In this document: piece after piece, positions 7,379 to 15,332 of the stretch
How positions within the stretch are numbered: the first letter of the stretch is position 1
Layout of the letters: each line of letters begins with the position of its first letter
NCBI GenBank assembly: GCA_937951395.1
Contig: CALFBV010000193.1
Coordinates: 1-20,174 of the forward strand
From: an uncultured Rubritalea sp.
GTDB lineage: Bacteria; Verrucomicrobiota; Verrucomicrobiia; Verrucomicrobiales; Akkermansiaceae
DNA: 20,174 nt
Direction: 5' to 3'
Made by a program: the position numbers and the translations under genes
The notes under the pieces: model-generated
What the model was told of the DNA's origin: nothing
The model's database searches: none
What the model saw: the letters and a program-made list of their open reading frames with translations, nothing else

Positions 7379-7715
7379 CATAACTCCCCCTTATGTTTTT
7401 AATGTGGGAAATCGATAATTTTTCACAGCTATTATTTTTCATCCAGAAGTAGCAGGTGTTATCAGTTTCGTTTCTAAATCGAACTACCTTGATAGCATAA
7501 GCTGACCAACGGTTTTCAAACATAAAGAGATGTGAGCTATTGGCGACGAGATTTTTATCGTTGTTGATTAACTGATTAATCCTATCAAGACCCTCAGTGT
7601 TTACGTTGCTTTTTATTTCTAGAACTTGTTTCTCTGTTAGTTTAGAGACAGGTTCTTTCGCAGTGAGGCTCAGACTTGTGGTGAGAATGATAATGAAGCA
7701 TACGATACAATTCAT
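7371..7715 (-). CDS. Small secreted protein of unknown function
   Basis: A 114-residue protein with a clear signal peptide: hydrophobic residues 3-16 and probable cleavage near SLSLTA/KEP at 19-20. The mature part is about 95 residues, mixed charge, with three cysteines near the C-terminus and an aromatic segment (FMFENRWSAYAIKVVRF) that suggests a small beta-rich domain. I do not recognise a family. The last few codons and the stop (7371-7380) lie in sequence that reads on the other strand as the IS5 fragment, so the original C-terminus may have been replaced. A possible promoter (TTGATT, 18 bases, CTATAA) sits immediately upstream. It may be a gene decaying within an IS-rich region, but codon structure and signal peptide support past expression. 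Confidence 0.55.
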   Translation of the reverse strand: MNCIVCFIIILTTSLSLTAKEPVSKLTEKQVLEIKSNVNTEGLDRINQLINNDKNLVANSSHLFMFENRWSAYAIKVVRFRNETDNTCYFWMKNNSCEKLSISHIKNIRGSYVV

Positions 7716-7773
7716 ACTTTTATAGTTAGGGGTTTCTGAGAAAAATCAACTTTATATATAGGGAGGGTAATTG

Positions 7774-7790
7774 CAGGGCTAACTCGTCTT
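7774..7790 (-). repeat. Surviving terminal inverted repeat of the older ISAs1-like element
   Basis: CAGGGCTAACTCGTCTT starts at 7774 and resembles the ends of the neighbouring intact element (CAGGGCTACCTCACTTT). As in that element, the transposase stop codon (7779-7781) lies inside the repeat. Confidence 0.75.
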
Positions 7791-8199
7791 GGGGTCATTT
7801 AGCAACATGAAGTCTTCGAGTAATCTTTCATTTAAGCAAGCTTGGTAACGCTTACCTTTGATGCTATCCTTTACTGTTTTATCGTGTTTTAACAAACTGA
7901 GAGCTATTTTTCGTAACATTGCTAAGTTTACAGCGGCATTATCTTTTCGGACTCTGCTGCTATCCTCATTAAAGCTCACGTCTAACACCCAGTGACATTG
8001 ATTCTCAATTGACCAATGCTGTCTTACGATCTTTTGGATAAACTCTCCATTAGGTCCGTGGCTGGTCAGATAGTAGCGGCGCTCGATGCTTTTGATGTTT
8101 TCTACACCATCAGGCTTAATGATTTCGCGGTGTGACTCAACGCAGGCAATGTTTTTTAAACCATACCAGCTTTCTCGTTCATTCTTATCGATAAAATCT
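7779..8199 (-). pseudogene. 3' fragment of an older ISAs1-family transposase
   Basis: The minus strand from 8199 to 7779 encodes about 139 residues without a stop, from DFIDKNERESWYGLK through RRYYLTSHGP, RQHWSIENQCHWVLDV and GKRYQACLNERLL. This aligns with residues about 262-388 of the intact transposase next door but differs at many positions, so it is a separate, diverged family member and not a duplicate. It keeps the third catalytic residue (Glu in WSIEN) and the element's outer inverted repeat. The first two thirds, including both catalytic aspartates, are missing. The break falls exactly at the left end of the intact element, and the missing part is not on its far side. Insertion of the newer element with an adjacent deletion is the simplest explanation. 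Confidence 0.9.
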
Positions 8200-8216
8200 C
8201 AGGGCTACCTCACTTT
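8200..8216 (+). repeat. Left terminal inverted repeat of the ISAs1-family element
   Basis: CAGGGCTACCTCACTTT; exact reverse complement of 9446-9462. Confidence 0.93.
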
Positions 8217-8281
8217 AGCTAGTATGAAATTTAAATGATATTAAGCTTGTACGCTGTATCTTGTGCTTTTAACATGACTGG

Positions 8282-9457
8282 ATGTCTAACAAAACAAGAT
8301 CAGAGCAGTTCGCGGGAGGTTTTCCAGATAATATCCAGCCATTTAGCATTCTTACAGACCCTAGAACGGGACGCAATAAACAACATTATTTTGGAGAAAT
8401 TATATTCATCGCATTAGCTGCCATTATCTGTCAATGTGAAGGGTTTGATGACATGGAGCGCTTTGCTAAGAATAAAGTAAAATGGCTCAAAAAATTCCTA
8501 AAATTACCCAATGGAATACCCAGCGATGACACTTTTAGAAGAGTCTTCAGCTGTATCAATCCTAAGCAATTTAATGCCTGTTTCATAGAGTTCGTTCGCC
8601 ACTCTCATGGAGAGCTTAGTGAGCAACTTATCGCCATAGACGGTAAGGCGCTACGACATAGTTTTGATGGTGAGCGTAAACATCTTCACTTACTCAGCGC
8701 CTACGCCTGTGAGCAAGGAATTAGCTTGGCTCAGCTAGAGGTGGATACAAAGTCTAATGAGATTTTAGCCATTCCTGAGTTGCTAGATTTACTCAATATC
8801 GAAGGTCATACCATCAGCCTTGATGCTATGGGATGCCAGAAGAAAATAGCACGTCAAATTGATTTTTCATATGCTGATTACATCCTTGCCCTAAAAGGGA
8901 ATCATCCTCATCTCTATCAAAGAGTAGAAGAGTTTTTCAGTAGTGGCGGAGCACTGAAATATGCTAAAGACCAAGGCTGTATTTTTAGTAGTACAGAAAT
9001 TGAAAACAAAGGTCATGGCCGTATTGAACGAAGAGTTGTTCTAGCGACAAATGCCTTATTGTGGATTGATAAAAATGAACGTGAAAGCTGGCATGGTTTA
9101 AAAAGCCTTGTATGTGTTGAATCCTATCGTGAAGAGATTAGCACAGCGAAAAGTTCCACAGAAAGACGCTACTATCTAACAAGTCATGAGCCAGATGCAG
9201 AAAAACTCCAGAGGCTGATTCGCCAACATTGGGCGATAGAGAATAGCTGTCATTGGGTATTAGACGTAGTATGGGATGAGGACGCTTCACGAATTAGAAA
9301 CGAAAACGCGGCACAAAACGTAGCACTACTACGAAAAATGGCATTAAACATCCTCAAGTCTGACACAACAGTCAAAGACACCATACGCGGCAAACGCCTT
9401 CAAGCCGCATTTAATGAAAACCTCCTAGCTCAATTCTTACATCTCAAAGTGAGGTAG
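8282..9457 (+). CDS. ISAs1-family DDE transposase
   Basis: A 391-residue transposase of normal length for the family, also known from the H-repeat proteins. The N-terminal part (about 10-100) is the DDE_Tnp_1-associated domain with ILTDPRTGRNKQH and a conserved FRRVFSCI. Catalytic residues are visible: D120 in LIAIDGKALRHS, D181 in ISLDAMGCQ and E320 in RQHWAIENSCHWVLDVVWDED. All motifs are intact, so the enzyme could be active. The ATG at 8282 is preferred; an earlier ATG at 8274 is out of frame. The last codons and the stop are made from the right inverted repeat itself (AAAGTGAGGTAG), so the coding sequence runs to within five bases of the element end. Base composition is more AT-rich than the flanking operons. 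Confidence 0.95.
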   Translation: MSNKTRSEQFAGGFPDNIQPFSILTDPRTGRNKQHYFGEIIFIALAAIICQCEGFDDMERFAKNKVKWLKKFLKLPNGIPSDDTFRRVFSCINPKQFNACFIEFVRHSHGELSEQLIAIDGKALRHSFDGERKHLHLLSAYACEQGISLAQLEVDTKSNEILAIPELLDLLNIEGHTISLDAMGCQKKIARQIDFSYADYILALKGNHPHLYQRVEEFFSSGGALKYAKDQGCIFSSTEIENKGHGRIERRVVLATNALLWIDKNERESWHGLKSLVCVESYREEISTAKSSTERRYYLTSHEPDAEKLQRLIRQHWAIENSCHWVLDVVWDEDASRIRNENAAQNVALLRKMALNILKSDTTVKDTIRGKRLQAAFNENLLAQFLHLKVR

Positions 9458-9462
9458 CCCTG
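9446..9462 (-). repeat. Right terminal inverted repeat of the ISAs1-family element
   Basis: AAAGTGAGGTAGCCCTG, the exact reverse complement of the left end. It contains the transposase stop codon (9455-9457). Confidence 0.93.
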
Positions 9463-9585
9463 AAGCTTGATCGTCCTGATGAACTTAAATCCTCTGGGAC
9501 AGACTCTAGTTACCTGTAACTGAACTAACTTATTTAAAATCCTTCCATTCGCTAATACAAAACCAAATATTTATTGACAACTTAT

Positions 9586-10839
9586 TTAACCTAGAGAGTT
9601 CTGTGCTCTAACAGCTCTCAAGATTTTCATCAACATCGCTTGGCTAGTGAGCTGCTTAAATATTCCTCGCCCGTTTGGATAAAATTTCATCTCCGCAGAA
9701 GTATGGATTTCTCCTCCACTTCTAACACAAAGACCTATCCAGACAGTACCCACCGGCTTCTCCTCAGTTCCTCCACTCGGCCCTGCGATGCCAGTGACTG
9801 ATAGGCCAATGTCAGCACCAGAATTTCTAAGCGCTCCCTCTGCCATCTCTTGCGCCACCTTTTCACTGACCGCTCCCTCGCTCTCCAAGCTGGTTTCACT
9901 CACTCCTAGCATCGCCACCTTTGCCTCATTCGCGTAGGTCACGAAGCCATGTGTGAACACGGCAGATGAGCCAGAGACATCTGTGATGCGGCTAGAAATC
10001 CTGCCACCGGTGCAGCTTTCTGCGAGAGAGAGCGTGAGGCCTTTTTCTGTTAGAGCGTGGACAACTGTTGCCTCCAGAGTTCTCTCATCATCATTCACGT
10101 AGTACTGGGGGTAAGTTTCTATCGCGAGGTCAGCCGCGGTATTTCTGTCAGACTCGGATCCTATCAAGCGCAGATCCAGCTCACCAGGTCTGGCACAATA
10201 ACCTACTTCTAGTCCGCTAATTTCGTGAAGTTTGGCATCTAACATATCTTGAAATGAACTCTCGCCCACACCGGAAAATTTAATATTTGTCACACCGTGA
10301 TCTGCTGGCATTTCTGTAAGGGCCTTGAGCCGAGGCGCGACTTCTGCATGATACATGGCGTGCATTTCATGCGGTGGCCCAGGGAGCAAAAAGATAGCGC
10401 AGGCAGAATCTCCCAGACGCGGCGGCACGTAAACTCCTGGTGCAGTTCCGTTAGGATTTGGCAGAACATCTGCGCCCACGGGGTGCTGAGCTTGCTTGAG
10501 ATTAGAAGGAGTCATCGGTCTGCCTAACTTCTTAAAAAATGCTTCTAGCGAACGCACCGCGTGCTCGTCCTCTATTAGCTCGACACCTAGCGCTTCTGCT
10601 GTTGCCTCGCGGGTGACGTCATCGCTCGTAGGACCTAGTCCACCTGTGACAATCACTACATCACTCACCGCGATGCTTTCCTTTAGAGCCTCACGGATAG
10701 GGTCACCGTCTGGCACCGTGACTAGCCGCTGCACGCGTAAGCCCAGATCTATCAGCTCCTGACCTAGCCAGGCACCGTGTGTATTCAAGGTGCTCCCTAA
10801 TAGAAGCTCAGAACCTGTGTTGATAATCTCTATTCTCAT
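9586..10839 (-). CDS. cinA: CinA: competence/damage-inducible protein A with nicotinamide-nucleotide amidase domain
   Basis: A 417-residue protein of the usual two-domain CinA layout. Residues 1-170 form the MoCF/COG1058 domain (IEIINTGSELLLG at 3-15, VTGGLGPTSDDVT at 64-76, LLPGPPHEM at 151-159). This domain has pyrophosphatase activity toward ADP-ribose-type nucleotides in characterised CinA proteins. Residues 255-410 form the PncC amidase domain that converts nicotinamide mononucleotide to nicotinate mononucleotide in NAD recycling. It has the catalytic Ser at 275 in LAESCTGG and the later SVTGIAGPSGGTEEKPVG motif. It acts in the cytoplasm. It starts 12 bp after the ABC1 kinase gene and is the last gene of a three-gene minus-strand operon. 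No terminator hairpin with a T-run was seen downstream. Confidence 0.95.
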   Translation of the reverse strand: MRIEIINTGSELLLGSTLNTHGAWLGQELIDLGLRVQRLVTVPDGDPIREALKESIAVSDVVIVTGGLGPTSDDVTREATAEALGVELIEDEHAVRSLEAFFKKLGRPMTPSNLKQAQHPVGADVLPNPNGTAPGVYVPPRLGDSACAIFLLPGPPHEMHAMYHAEVAPRLKALTEMPADHGVTNIKFSGVGESSFQDMLDAKLHEISGLEVGYCARPGELDLRLIGSESDRNTAADLAIETYPQYYVNDDERTLEATVVHALTEKGLTLSLAESCTGGRISSRITDVSGSSAVFTHGFVTYANEAKVAMLGVSETSLESEGAVSEKVAQEMAEGALRNSGADIGLSVTGIAGPSGGTEEKPVGTVWIGLCVRSGGEIHTSAEMKFYPNGRGIFKQLTSQAMLMKILRAVRAQNSLG

Positions 10840-10851
10840 GAGTGTTTCTTA

Positions 10852-12168
10852 TCACACTTTCTGCATTCTTTGTTCAACTTCTTTTGAAGTATTTACCTCA
10901 GCCTTGAGCATCCCCATAAGATTATAGACTCCGAAGAATGTGCGGTTCAGATACAATGCGTCTGCATTTCCGCGACCGGAATTGATTGCTTGGAGTTCTT
11001 TGTCATTACGAGTCCGCTCGCCAAATGCTGCGAGTTCCTCAAAAAACGCATTGTCACCAAAATCAAAAACACCTGCCAGATAAGGTTTATTGAGCAATGA
11101 GATAGACTCCTGAAAAACCCCTAGTAGTTTTTTAACAGTCGCTTCATCGTCTTCATCTAACAGTAACCTAATATCGTATAGTGCGGGTTCCAGTTTTTCC
11201 CTGTTTTGATAAACCTCTGGCTCCATTAGCCGGAAGTAAGTTTCGTAAAATTCCTCGCCAACTTCTTTCACACAGCCAAAGTCCAGCACCCAGAGCTCAC
11301 CGTTTTTTACGATGAAGTTTCCCGGATGTGGATCTGCATGGAATACCCGCAGCGTATGTATCTGGTGCGCGTAGAAGTCCCAGAGGGCTTGTGCTATCTT
11401 ATTTTTCTCTTCCTGTGGGGCATCGCTCTCAGCGTATTTGTCTAGCTGTTCCCCATCTATCCACTCCATGGTGAGGATCTTTTTACTGGAATATTCTGGG
11501 TAGTATTTTGGAAATCTCGTCAGTGGTAAGTTATCAGATTTCTCCGCTAGGTCTACAGAGCGACGTAGCTCCAGCTCATAGTCCGTCTCTTCTATCAGTC
11601 TGGTTTCCACCTCCTGCATGTAGGGATCTATCGCCTTGGCATCTAGCTTGAAGAGCTTCATAGCGATCGGCTTCACGATGGCTAGATCACTGTGCAGGCT
11701 GTCTGCCACTCCTGGATACTGCACTTTCACCGCGTAGGTTTCACCATCCTTAGTCGCTTTATGCACCTGCCCTATGGAGGCACCTGCTGCGGCTTTATGG
11801 GTAAAGGTGTCAAAAATTTCCGTAGGTGACTTCCCTACCTCGCGCTCGAATGTCCGCACCACGAGTGGGTATGAGAGTGGTGGAGCGGAATACTGGGCTT
11901 GAGAAAATTCATTGGAATACTGCACAGGGATAAGGTTCTTATCCATGCTGAGAACTTGCGCCAGCTTGAGCGGTCCACCCTTGAGCTTGCTGAATGTCTT
12001 GTAGGTATCTGCTGCGGTTCGCTCGTGGAATTTATTTTTCTCATCTCTTCCGGTGAGAGCTTTAGTGCCCTTGTAGCGGATATAGTTCACCCCTACTTTC
12101 ATGCCTGCGCCTGCAAGTGATGCGGCTCTGCCTAGCTTGTGCTTGGGGATGGATGTTTGCTCTTTCAT
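10852..12168 (-). CDS. ABC1/UbiB (AarF)-family atypical protein kinase
   Basis: A 438-residue member of the ABC1/ADCK/UbiB family, whose members support ubiquinone or other lipid metabolism as ATPases or kinases. Visible motifs: the family's KxGQ motif as KLAQ at 68-71 (Ala replaces Gly), the Ala-rich nucleotide loop AAAGASIGQVH at 126-136 with the first Ala run preserved, AVKVQYP with Lys148, HADPHPGNF at 277-285 with Asp279 and Asn284, and DFG at 296-298. All core catalytic residues are present. No C-terminal membrane helices of the UbiB kind are evident. It begins 3 bp after the TetR-like gene and is followed by cinA, so it is probably controlled by that regulator. The substrate cannot be inferred, and calling it UbiB itself would be too specific. 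Confidence 0.9.
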   Translation of the reverse strand: MKEQTSIPKHKLGRAASLAGAGMKVGVNYIRYKGTKALTGRDEKNKFHERTAADTYKTFSKLKGGPLKLAQVLSMDKNLIPVQYSNEFSQAQYSAPPLSYPLVVRTFEREVGKSPTEIFDTFTHKAAAGASIGQVHKATKDGETYAVKVQYPGVADSLHSDLAIVKPIAMKLFKLDAKAIDPYMQEVETRLIEETDYELELRRSVDLAEKSDNLPLTRFPKYYPEYSSKKILTMEWIDGEQLDKYAESDAPQEEKNKIAQALWDFYAHQIHTLRVFHADPHPGNFIVKNGELWVLDFGCVKEVGEEFYETYFRLMEPEVYQNREKLEPALYDIRLLLDEDDEATVKKLLGVFQESISLLNKPYLAGVFDFGDNAFFEELAAFGERTRNDKELQAINSGRGNADALYLNRTFFGVYNLMGMLKAEVNTSKEVEQRMQKV

Positions 12169-12171
12169 GCT

Positions 12172-12861
12172 TTATTCGGGTATAAATTTACTGATCATTT
12201 TGCTCAGACCTTGGAGCCTATCGTCCTTGGCTGCGATGAATCTCACGAAATCAAAACCAGACTCCAGCACCCCACTAGCGGCGGACTGAATCCCGAAGTG
12301 TGTGCTCTTCTCAATAAAGGCATCCGTGTCTTGGAAGTCCTCGCTGCTGTCCTTAATGTAGTAATGAATGATCGCCAGAAAGTGCATGAAGATGAACCGA
12401 TCATAGTAGTCTAACATTTTCTTCCGATCCGCGAATATCCCCTGTTGCACCCCCTCACTGACTATCTCTTTCGCATAAGTCTTAAAGCTCTGGCTCATGC
12501 CTTTCAGGCTATCAGTAGATCCCAAGCTAGGCTTGGGGAAATACTCTACAAAACGTGACCTACTACCCTGAATGTGCGTGATATAAGTATAGAAGAACGC
12601 CAGTAATTTCTGATCTGCAGGATACTCAGCATAATCCTCATCTGCCTTTAGCACCCTGATCGTACCGTCCACAGTAGACTGCCAGTAACTAGATTCTAGA
12701 GCTTCTAGACTCGCATAGCTCTGGTAAAATTCTGCCTCTTCCCGCTGAAGAGAATCCATAAGCGCGAAAACACTTTTAGGCCTAGCCCCCTCTATCAGCA
12801 GATATTTCCAATACGCATCTTGTAACTCATCTCCTTGCACATTATTAGCATTTTCTGACAT
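12172..12861 (-). CDS. TetR-like transcriptional regulator
   Basis: About 229 residues from the ATG at 12861. The N-terminal 60 residues contain a helix-turn-helix of TetR type (DAYWKYLLIEGARPKSVFAL, then REEAEFYQSYASLEALESSY). The remainder is an all-helical ligand-binding or dimerisation region resembling the TetR_C_23 type that I associate with Bacteroidetes-like regulators. It probably represses or tunes its own operon with the ABC1 kinase and cinA. An in-frame ATG at 12870 overlaps the promoter -10 box and so cannot be in the transcript; ATG at 12861 lies exactly seven bases past the -10 box and is the chosen start. The stop is 3 bp before the ABC1 gene. Confidence 0.8.
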   Translation of the reverse strand: MSENANNVQGDELQDAYWKYLLIEGARPKSVFALMDSLQREEAEFYQSYASLEALESSYWQSTVDGTIRVLKADEDYAEYPADQKLLAFFYTYITHIQGSRSRFVEYFPKPSLGSTDSLKGMSQSFKTYAKEIVSEGVQQGIFADRKKMLDYYDRFIFMHFLAIIHYYIKDSSEDFQDTDAFIEKSTHFGIQSAASGVLESGFDFVRFIAAKDDRLQGLSKMISKFIPE

Positions 12862-12868
12862 ACACATC

Positions 12869-12895
12869 ATTATAATAGAACCAAATGCCTGTCAA
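12869..12895 (-). promoter_or_regulatory. Consensus promoter of the TetR-ABC1-cinA operon, probably leaderless
   Basis: On the minus strand, TTGACA (12890-12895), a 15-base spacer and TATAAT (12869-12874). Both hexamers are perfect consensus, while the spacer is two bases short of the optimum. Transcription is expected to begin at or beside the ATG at 12861, giving a leaderless mRNA. The short spacer could leave room for regulation. Confidence 0.7.
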
Positions 12896-12976
12896 GATTG
12901 AATTTTCAGAATATACTGAAAGATATTGAAGAACTCCTCTATTTTATACGTTATTCTCGTGAGATTTTTCTTTGCG

Positions 12977-12999
12977 AATCAAGGAATCAAGGCTTTGAT
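12977..12999. promoter_or_regulatory. Possible operator upstream of the second ECF sigma gene
   Basis: A tandem direct repeat AATCAAGG-AATCAAGG (12977-12992) overlaps a short inverted repeat ATCAA-GGCT-TTGAT (12986-12999). It lies 15 bp upstream of the sigma gene start, in the divergent region shared with the TetR-like gene. Function is inferred only from symmetry and position. Confidence 0.3.
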
Positions 13000-13013
13000 A
13001 GCCAGTAGAAACT

Positions 13014-13721
13014 ATGTCTCAAAGCAGCTTATCATTTCAACCCACACGCTGGACGCTGGTCCAGCAGGTCAAGGGCAACGCCACCGATGCCTCACAGGCT
13101 CTCAATGAACTTTGCTCCATGTATTGGCGCCCACTCTACGCCTATGCGCGGAGCTTTGGCAGATCCATGGAGGACTCTGAGGATGTGGTCCAGGGCTTCA
13201 TGGCTAAGGGAATAGAGAAGGCGCTCTTCTCTGCCGCTGTAAAAGAAAAGGGCAAGATGCGCACGTTTTTGCTGACTTCATTTAAACGCTATCTCAGAGA
13301 TGAACACGCCAAAGAAGTGACCATCAAACGAGGATCTGGAAAGGTCGAAGTCACCGACATCGCTGCTGAAGAAGAACGCTGGGGAGATGAGAAAGCCATC
13401 GACCCCACCGTGAGTTTCGATAAGCGCTGGGCACTCATCATCGTGGAAGCCGCTGGCGAGCAACTGCGGCAGAAATATAAAGAAGAAGGTAAAATAAAAC
13501 TCTATAACGCACTCATCCCGAGCCTCAGTGGAGAACTCACTGCAGGCTACCAAGACATTGCAGATGATCTCCACATCTCACTTTCTGCCGTGAAAATAGG
13601 CGTCCACCGGATGCGCAAACGCTACGGAGAAATGCTCCGTGCCGAAATCATAGAAACCATCACTGAGAACGAAGATCCAGATGATGAACTCAGATATCTC
13701 ATCGCTATCTTATCTGAGTAA
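13014..13721 (+). CDS. ECF-type sigma factor of the kinase-associated Planctomycetes/Verrucomicrobia kind
   Basis: A 235-residue ECF-like sigma factor. It starts with PTRWTLVQQVKG (10-21), a form typical of ECF proteins in planctomycetes and verrucomicrobia (xTRWSLV). Region 2 spans about 28-105: LNELCSMYWRPLYAYARSFG, EDSEDVVQGFM and MRTFLLTSFKRYLRDEHAKE. Region 4 spans about 170-215 and contains GYQDIADDLHISLSAVKIGV. Between them is a longer linker with charged residues. It is followed after 32 bp by a membrane Ser/Thr kinase and no anti-sigma gene. In related systems (for example EcfP/PknT in Vibrio) a kinase phosphorylates the sigma factor to switch it on, so a similar link is plausible here but not shown. 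Confidence 0.9.
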   Translation: MSQSSLSFQPTRWTLVQQVKGNATDASQALNELCSMYWRPLYAYARSFGRSMEDSEDVVQGFMAKGIEKALFSAAVKEKGKMRTFLLTSFKRYLRDEHAKEVTIKRGSGKVEVTDIAAEEERWGDEKAIDPTVSFDKRWALIIVEAAGEQLRQKYKEEGKIKLYNALIPSLSGELTAGYQDIADDLHISLSAVKIGVHRMRKRYGEMLRAEIIETITENEDPDDELRYLIAILSE

Positions 13722-13753
13722 ACCTTACCTCTAACTCAACAAATAAGGATCAA

Positions 13754-15328
13754 ATGCCCACCGAGAAAGCTCAAACAGCCAATCAGACCGCTGAAAAAGC
13801 GAAGAAAATGCTGGCGTGGGCACTTACGGAAAAGCTAGACGCCTCACGTGAAGAAGAGACCATCGTCCTACCAGGGTACAATATTCTAGAGACACTTGGC
13901 AAAGGCGGCATGGGCACCGTTTATCGCGCTATCCACACAGAGCTAAACCGCACCGTAGCACTCAAGATCTTCTCCCCGAAGGAGAAGGACAGAGAAATCT
14001 TCGTGGAGCGGCTCAAGCGCGAAGGCAAGCTCATGGCTCAGCTCAAGCACCCCAACGTGCTCGCCATTCACGATGCCGCAGTCATGGAAGATGGCACACC
14101 TTATCTAGTCCTAGAGTATATAAAAGGTGAGGACCTTCAGCAAAAGCTGCACAATGAGTTCACCCTCAATCAGCGCACCGCCGTGAGGATAGCCATCAAG
14201 GTCTGCGAGGCACTCTCCGCAGTGCATCAGCTAGGAATTATCCACCGTGACATCAAGCCCGCGAACGTTCTGTTAGGCAGCAATGGCTCAGTCAAAGTCA
14301 CCGACTTCGGCATCTCCAAGGACACGCGAGATAAGGAGCAAAACACCTCTCTCACCATGACCGGCACCATGGTCGGCACTGCTGACTACATGTCACCCGA
14401 GCAGACTAGAAATGAAACACTCTCCCCCAGGTCAGACCTCTACAGCGTAGGAGTCCTACTCTACGAAATGCTCATGGGAGTCACCCCGAGGGGGAATTTC
14501 CAACCTCTCAGCAAGGCGAACGTCCCTAAGAAGCTGGAGTACATCATCATGCGCTGTCTCCAGCAGGACAAACACAAACGCCCCGCATCCGCTGAAACTC
14601 TGGCATTCTCACTGAGGAAAATTTACCACCTCCTCAACAACCGCAAACACAAGAACTACAAATCACTCGCCCTCTGCGGCATAGCAGCCGTGGGAGCCAT
14701 CGTGCTAGTGACTTACGTAGCTACTAAGAAAAGACAGACTTACACCCCAGAAACGGCAGTCATTTCTGACTGGAAACTAGACGGAGAAGTAGGCAAGTGG
14801 ATCTCCCTGACATCTGACAAAGCCCACACCCTGACAGGAGAATGGTGGGCAGATGAAGACACCCTCTACACCCAGCTAAGCGACAGCACCGAGCACACCA
14901 AAAAGTTTTTCAACTTCTCCCCCGGCTACCACTACACCTTTTCCACCGAATACAGCCGCGTCTATGGCGAGGGGAACATGTGTGTATTTCTCCCCACCGT
15001 GAAGGGCTTAGTCGCCTTCGAGATAGACCACGGAGACAGGCACCTTACAGGATTCCAGCGCATTAATGGGCAAGATCTAACACAGCAAGAAAACCCCACT
15101 GCCACCCAGCTCACCATAGAGACAGGAAAAAGCTACAACATTGAACTCACCAGCACCCCCACAGAGCTCACCGCCAGCATCAACGGCAGACACATCAGCA
15201 CCCTCGTTCTCAACGGCAACAGCCTAAGCGCCCCTACCCACTGGGGCAGCCCCATCCCATTTAGAATAGGTCTAGGCTCCAACAGCCAGTCCATCTTCAA
15301 AAACACCCAAGTAAAACGTACCAAGTAA
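13754..15328 (+). CDS. Membrane Ser/Thr protein kinase with an extracytoplasmic sensor-like domain
   Basis: A 524-residue Hanks-type kinase. Residues 42-292 are the catalytic domain: glycine loop LGKGGMGTVYRA (48-59), Lys71 in VALKIF, HRDIKPANVLL (164-174) with catalytic Asp166, DFG at 184-186 and SPE at 214-216 in place of APE. A short basic stretch (297-303) precedes one membrane helix at about 304-322. Residues 335-524 lie outside the membrane and look beta-rich, with WKLDGEVGKW and GYHYTFSTEY. This resembles jelly-roll or DUF1080-like carbohydrate-binding modules, though I am not sure. The kinase probably senses an envelope or sugar-like signal and phosphorylates the neighbouring sigma factor. 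The AraC-type regulator gene follows after 4 bp. Confidence 0.9.
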   Translation: MPTEKAQTANQTAEKAKKMLAWALTEKLDASREEETIVLPGYNILETLGKGGMGTVYRAIHTELNRTVALKIFSPKEKDREIFVERLKREGKLMAQLKHPNVLAIHDAAVMEDGTPYLVLEYIKGEDLQQKLHNEFTLNQRTAVRIAIKVCEALSAVHQLGIIHRDIKPANVLLGSNGSVKVTDFGISKDTRDKEQNTSLTMTGTMVGTADYMSPEQTRNETLSPRSDLYSVGVLLYEMLMGVTPRGNFQPLSKANVPKKLEYIIMRCLQQDKHKRPASAETLAFSLRKIYHLLNNRKHKNYKSLALCGIAAVGAIVLVTYVATKKRQTYTPETAVISDWKLDGEVGKWISLTSDKAHTLTGEWWADEDTLYTQLSDSTEHTKKFFNFSPGYHYTFSTEYSRVYGEGNMCVFLPTVKGLVAFEIDHGDRHLTGFQRINGQDLTQQENPTATQLTIETGKSYNIELTSTPTELTASINGRHISTLVLNGNSLSAPTHWGSPIPFRIGLGSNSQSIFKNTQVKRTK

Positions 15329-15332
15329 ACCC

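Larger units (their letters stand above)
8200..9462 (+). mobile_element. Intact ISAs1-family insertion sequence
   Basis: A 1263-bp element bounded by perfect 17-bp inverted repeats (CAGGGCTACCTCACTTT) and carrying one full transposase gene. The flanks just outside the repeats, GATAAAATCT on the left and AAGCTTGATC on the right, are not direct repeats. The usual target duplication is therefore missing, consistent with a deletion after or during insertion into the older element on the left. Confidence 0.92.

Noticed and set aside
8190..9472. Target-site duplication of the ISAs1-family element
   Set aside because: The ten bases on each side were compared and do not match.
9508..9521. AGTTAC-CT-GTAACT perfect inverted repeat between the IS and cinA
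   Set aside because: Short with a two-base loop and no T-run; too weak to call a terminator or operator.
12862..12870. Upstream ATG codons giving MMC before the TetR-like protein
   Set aside because: They overlap the TATAAT box or lie before the expected transcription start.
12926..13108. A 60-residue plus-strand frame overlapping the start of the second ECF sigma gene
   Set aside because: Its second half is an out-of-frame reading of the sigma gene and it shows no motif.
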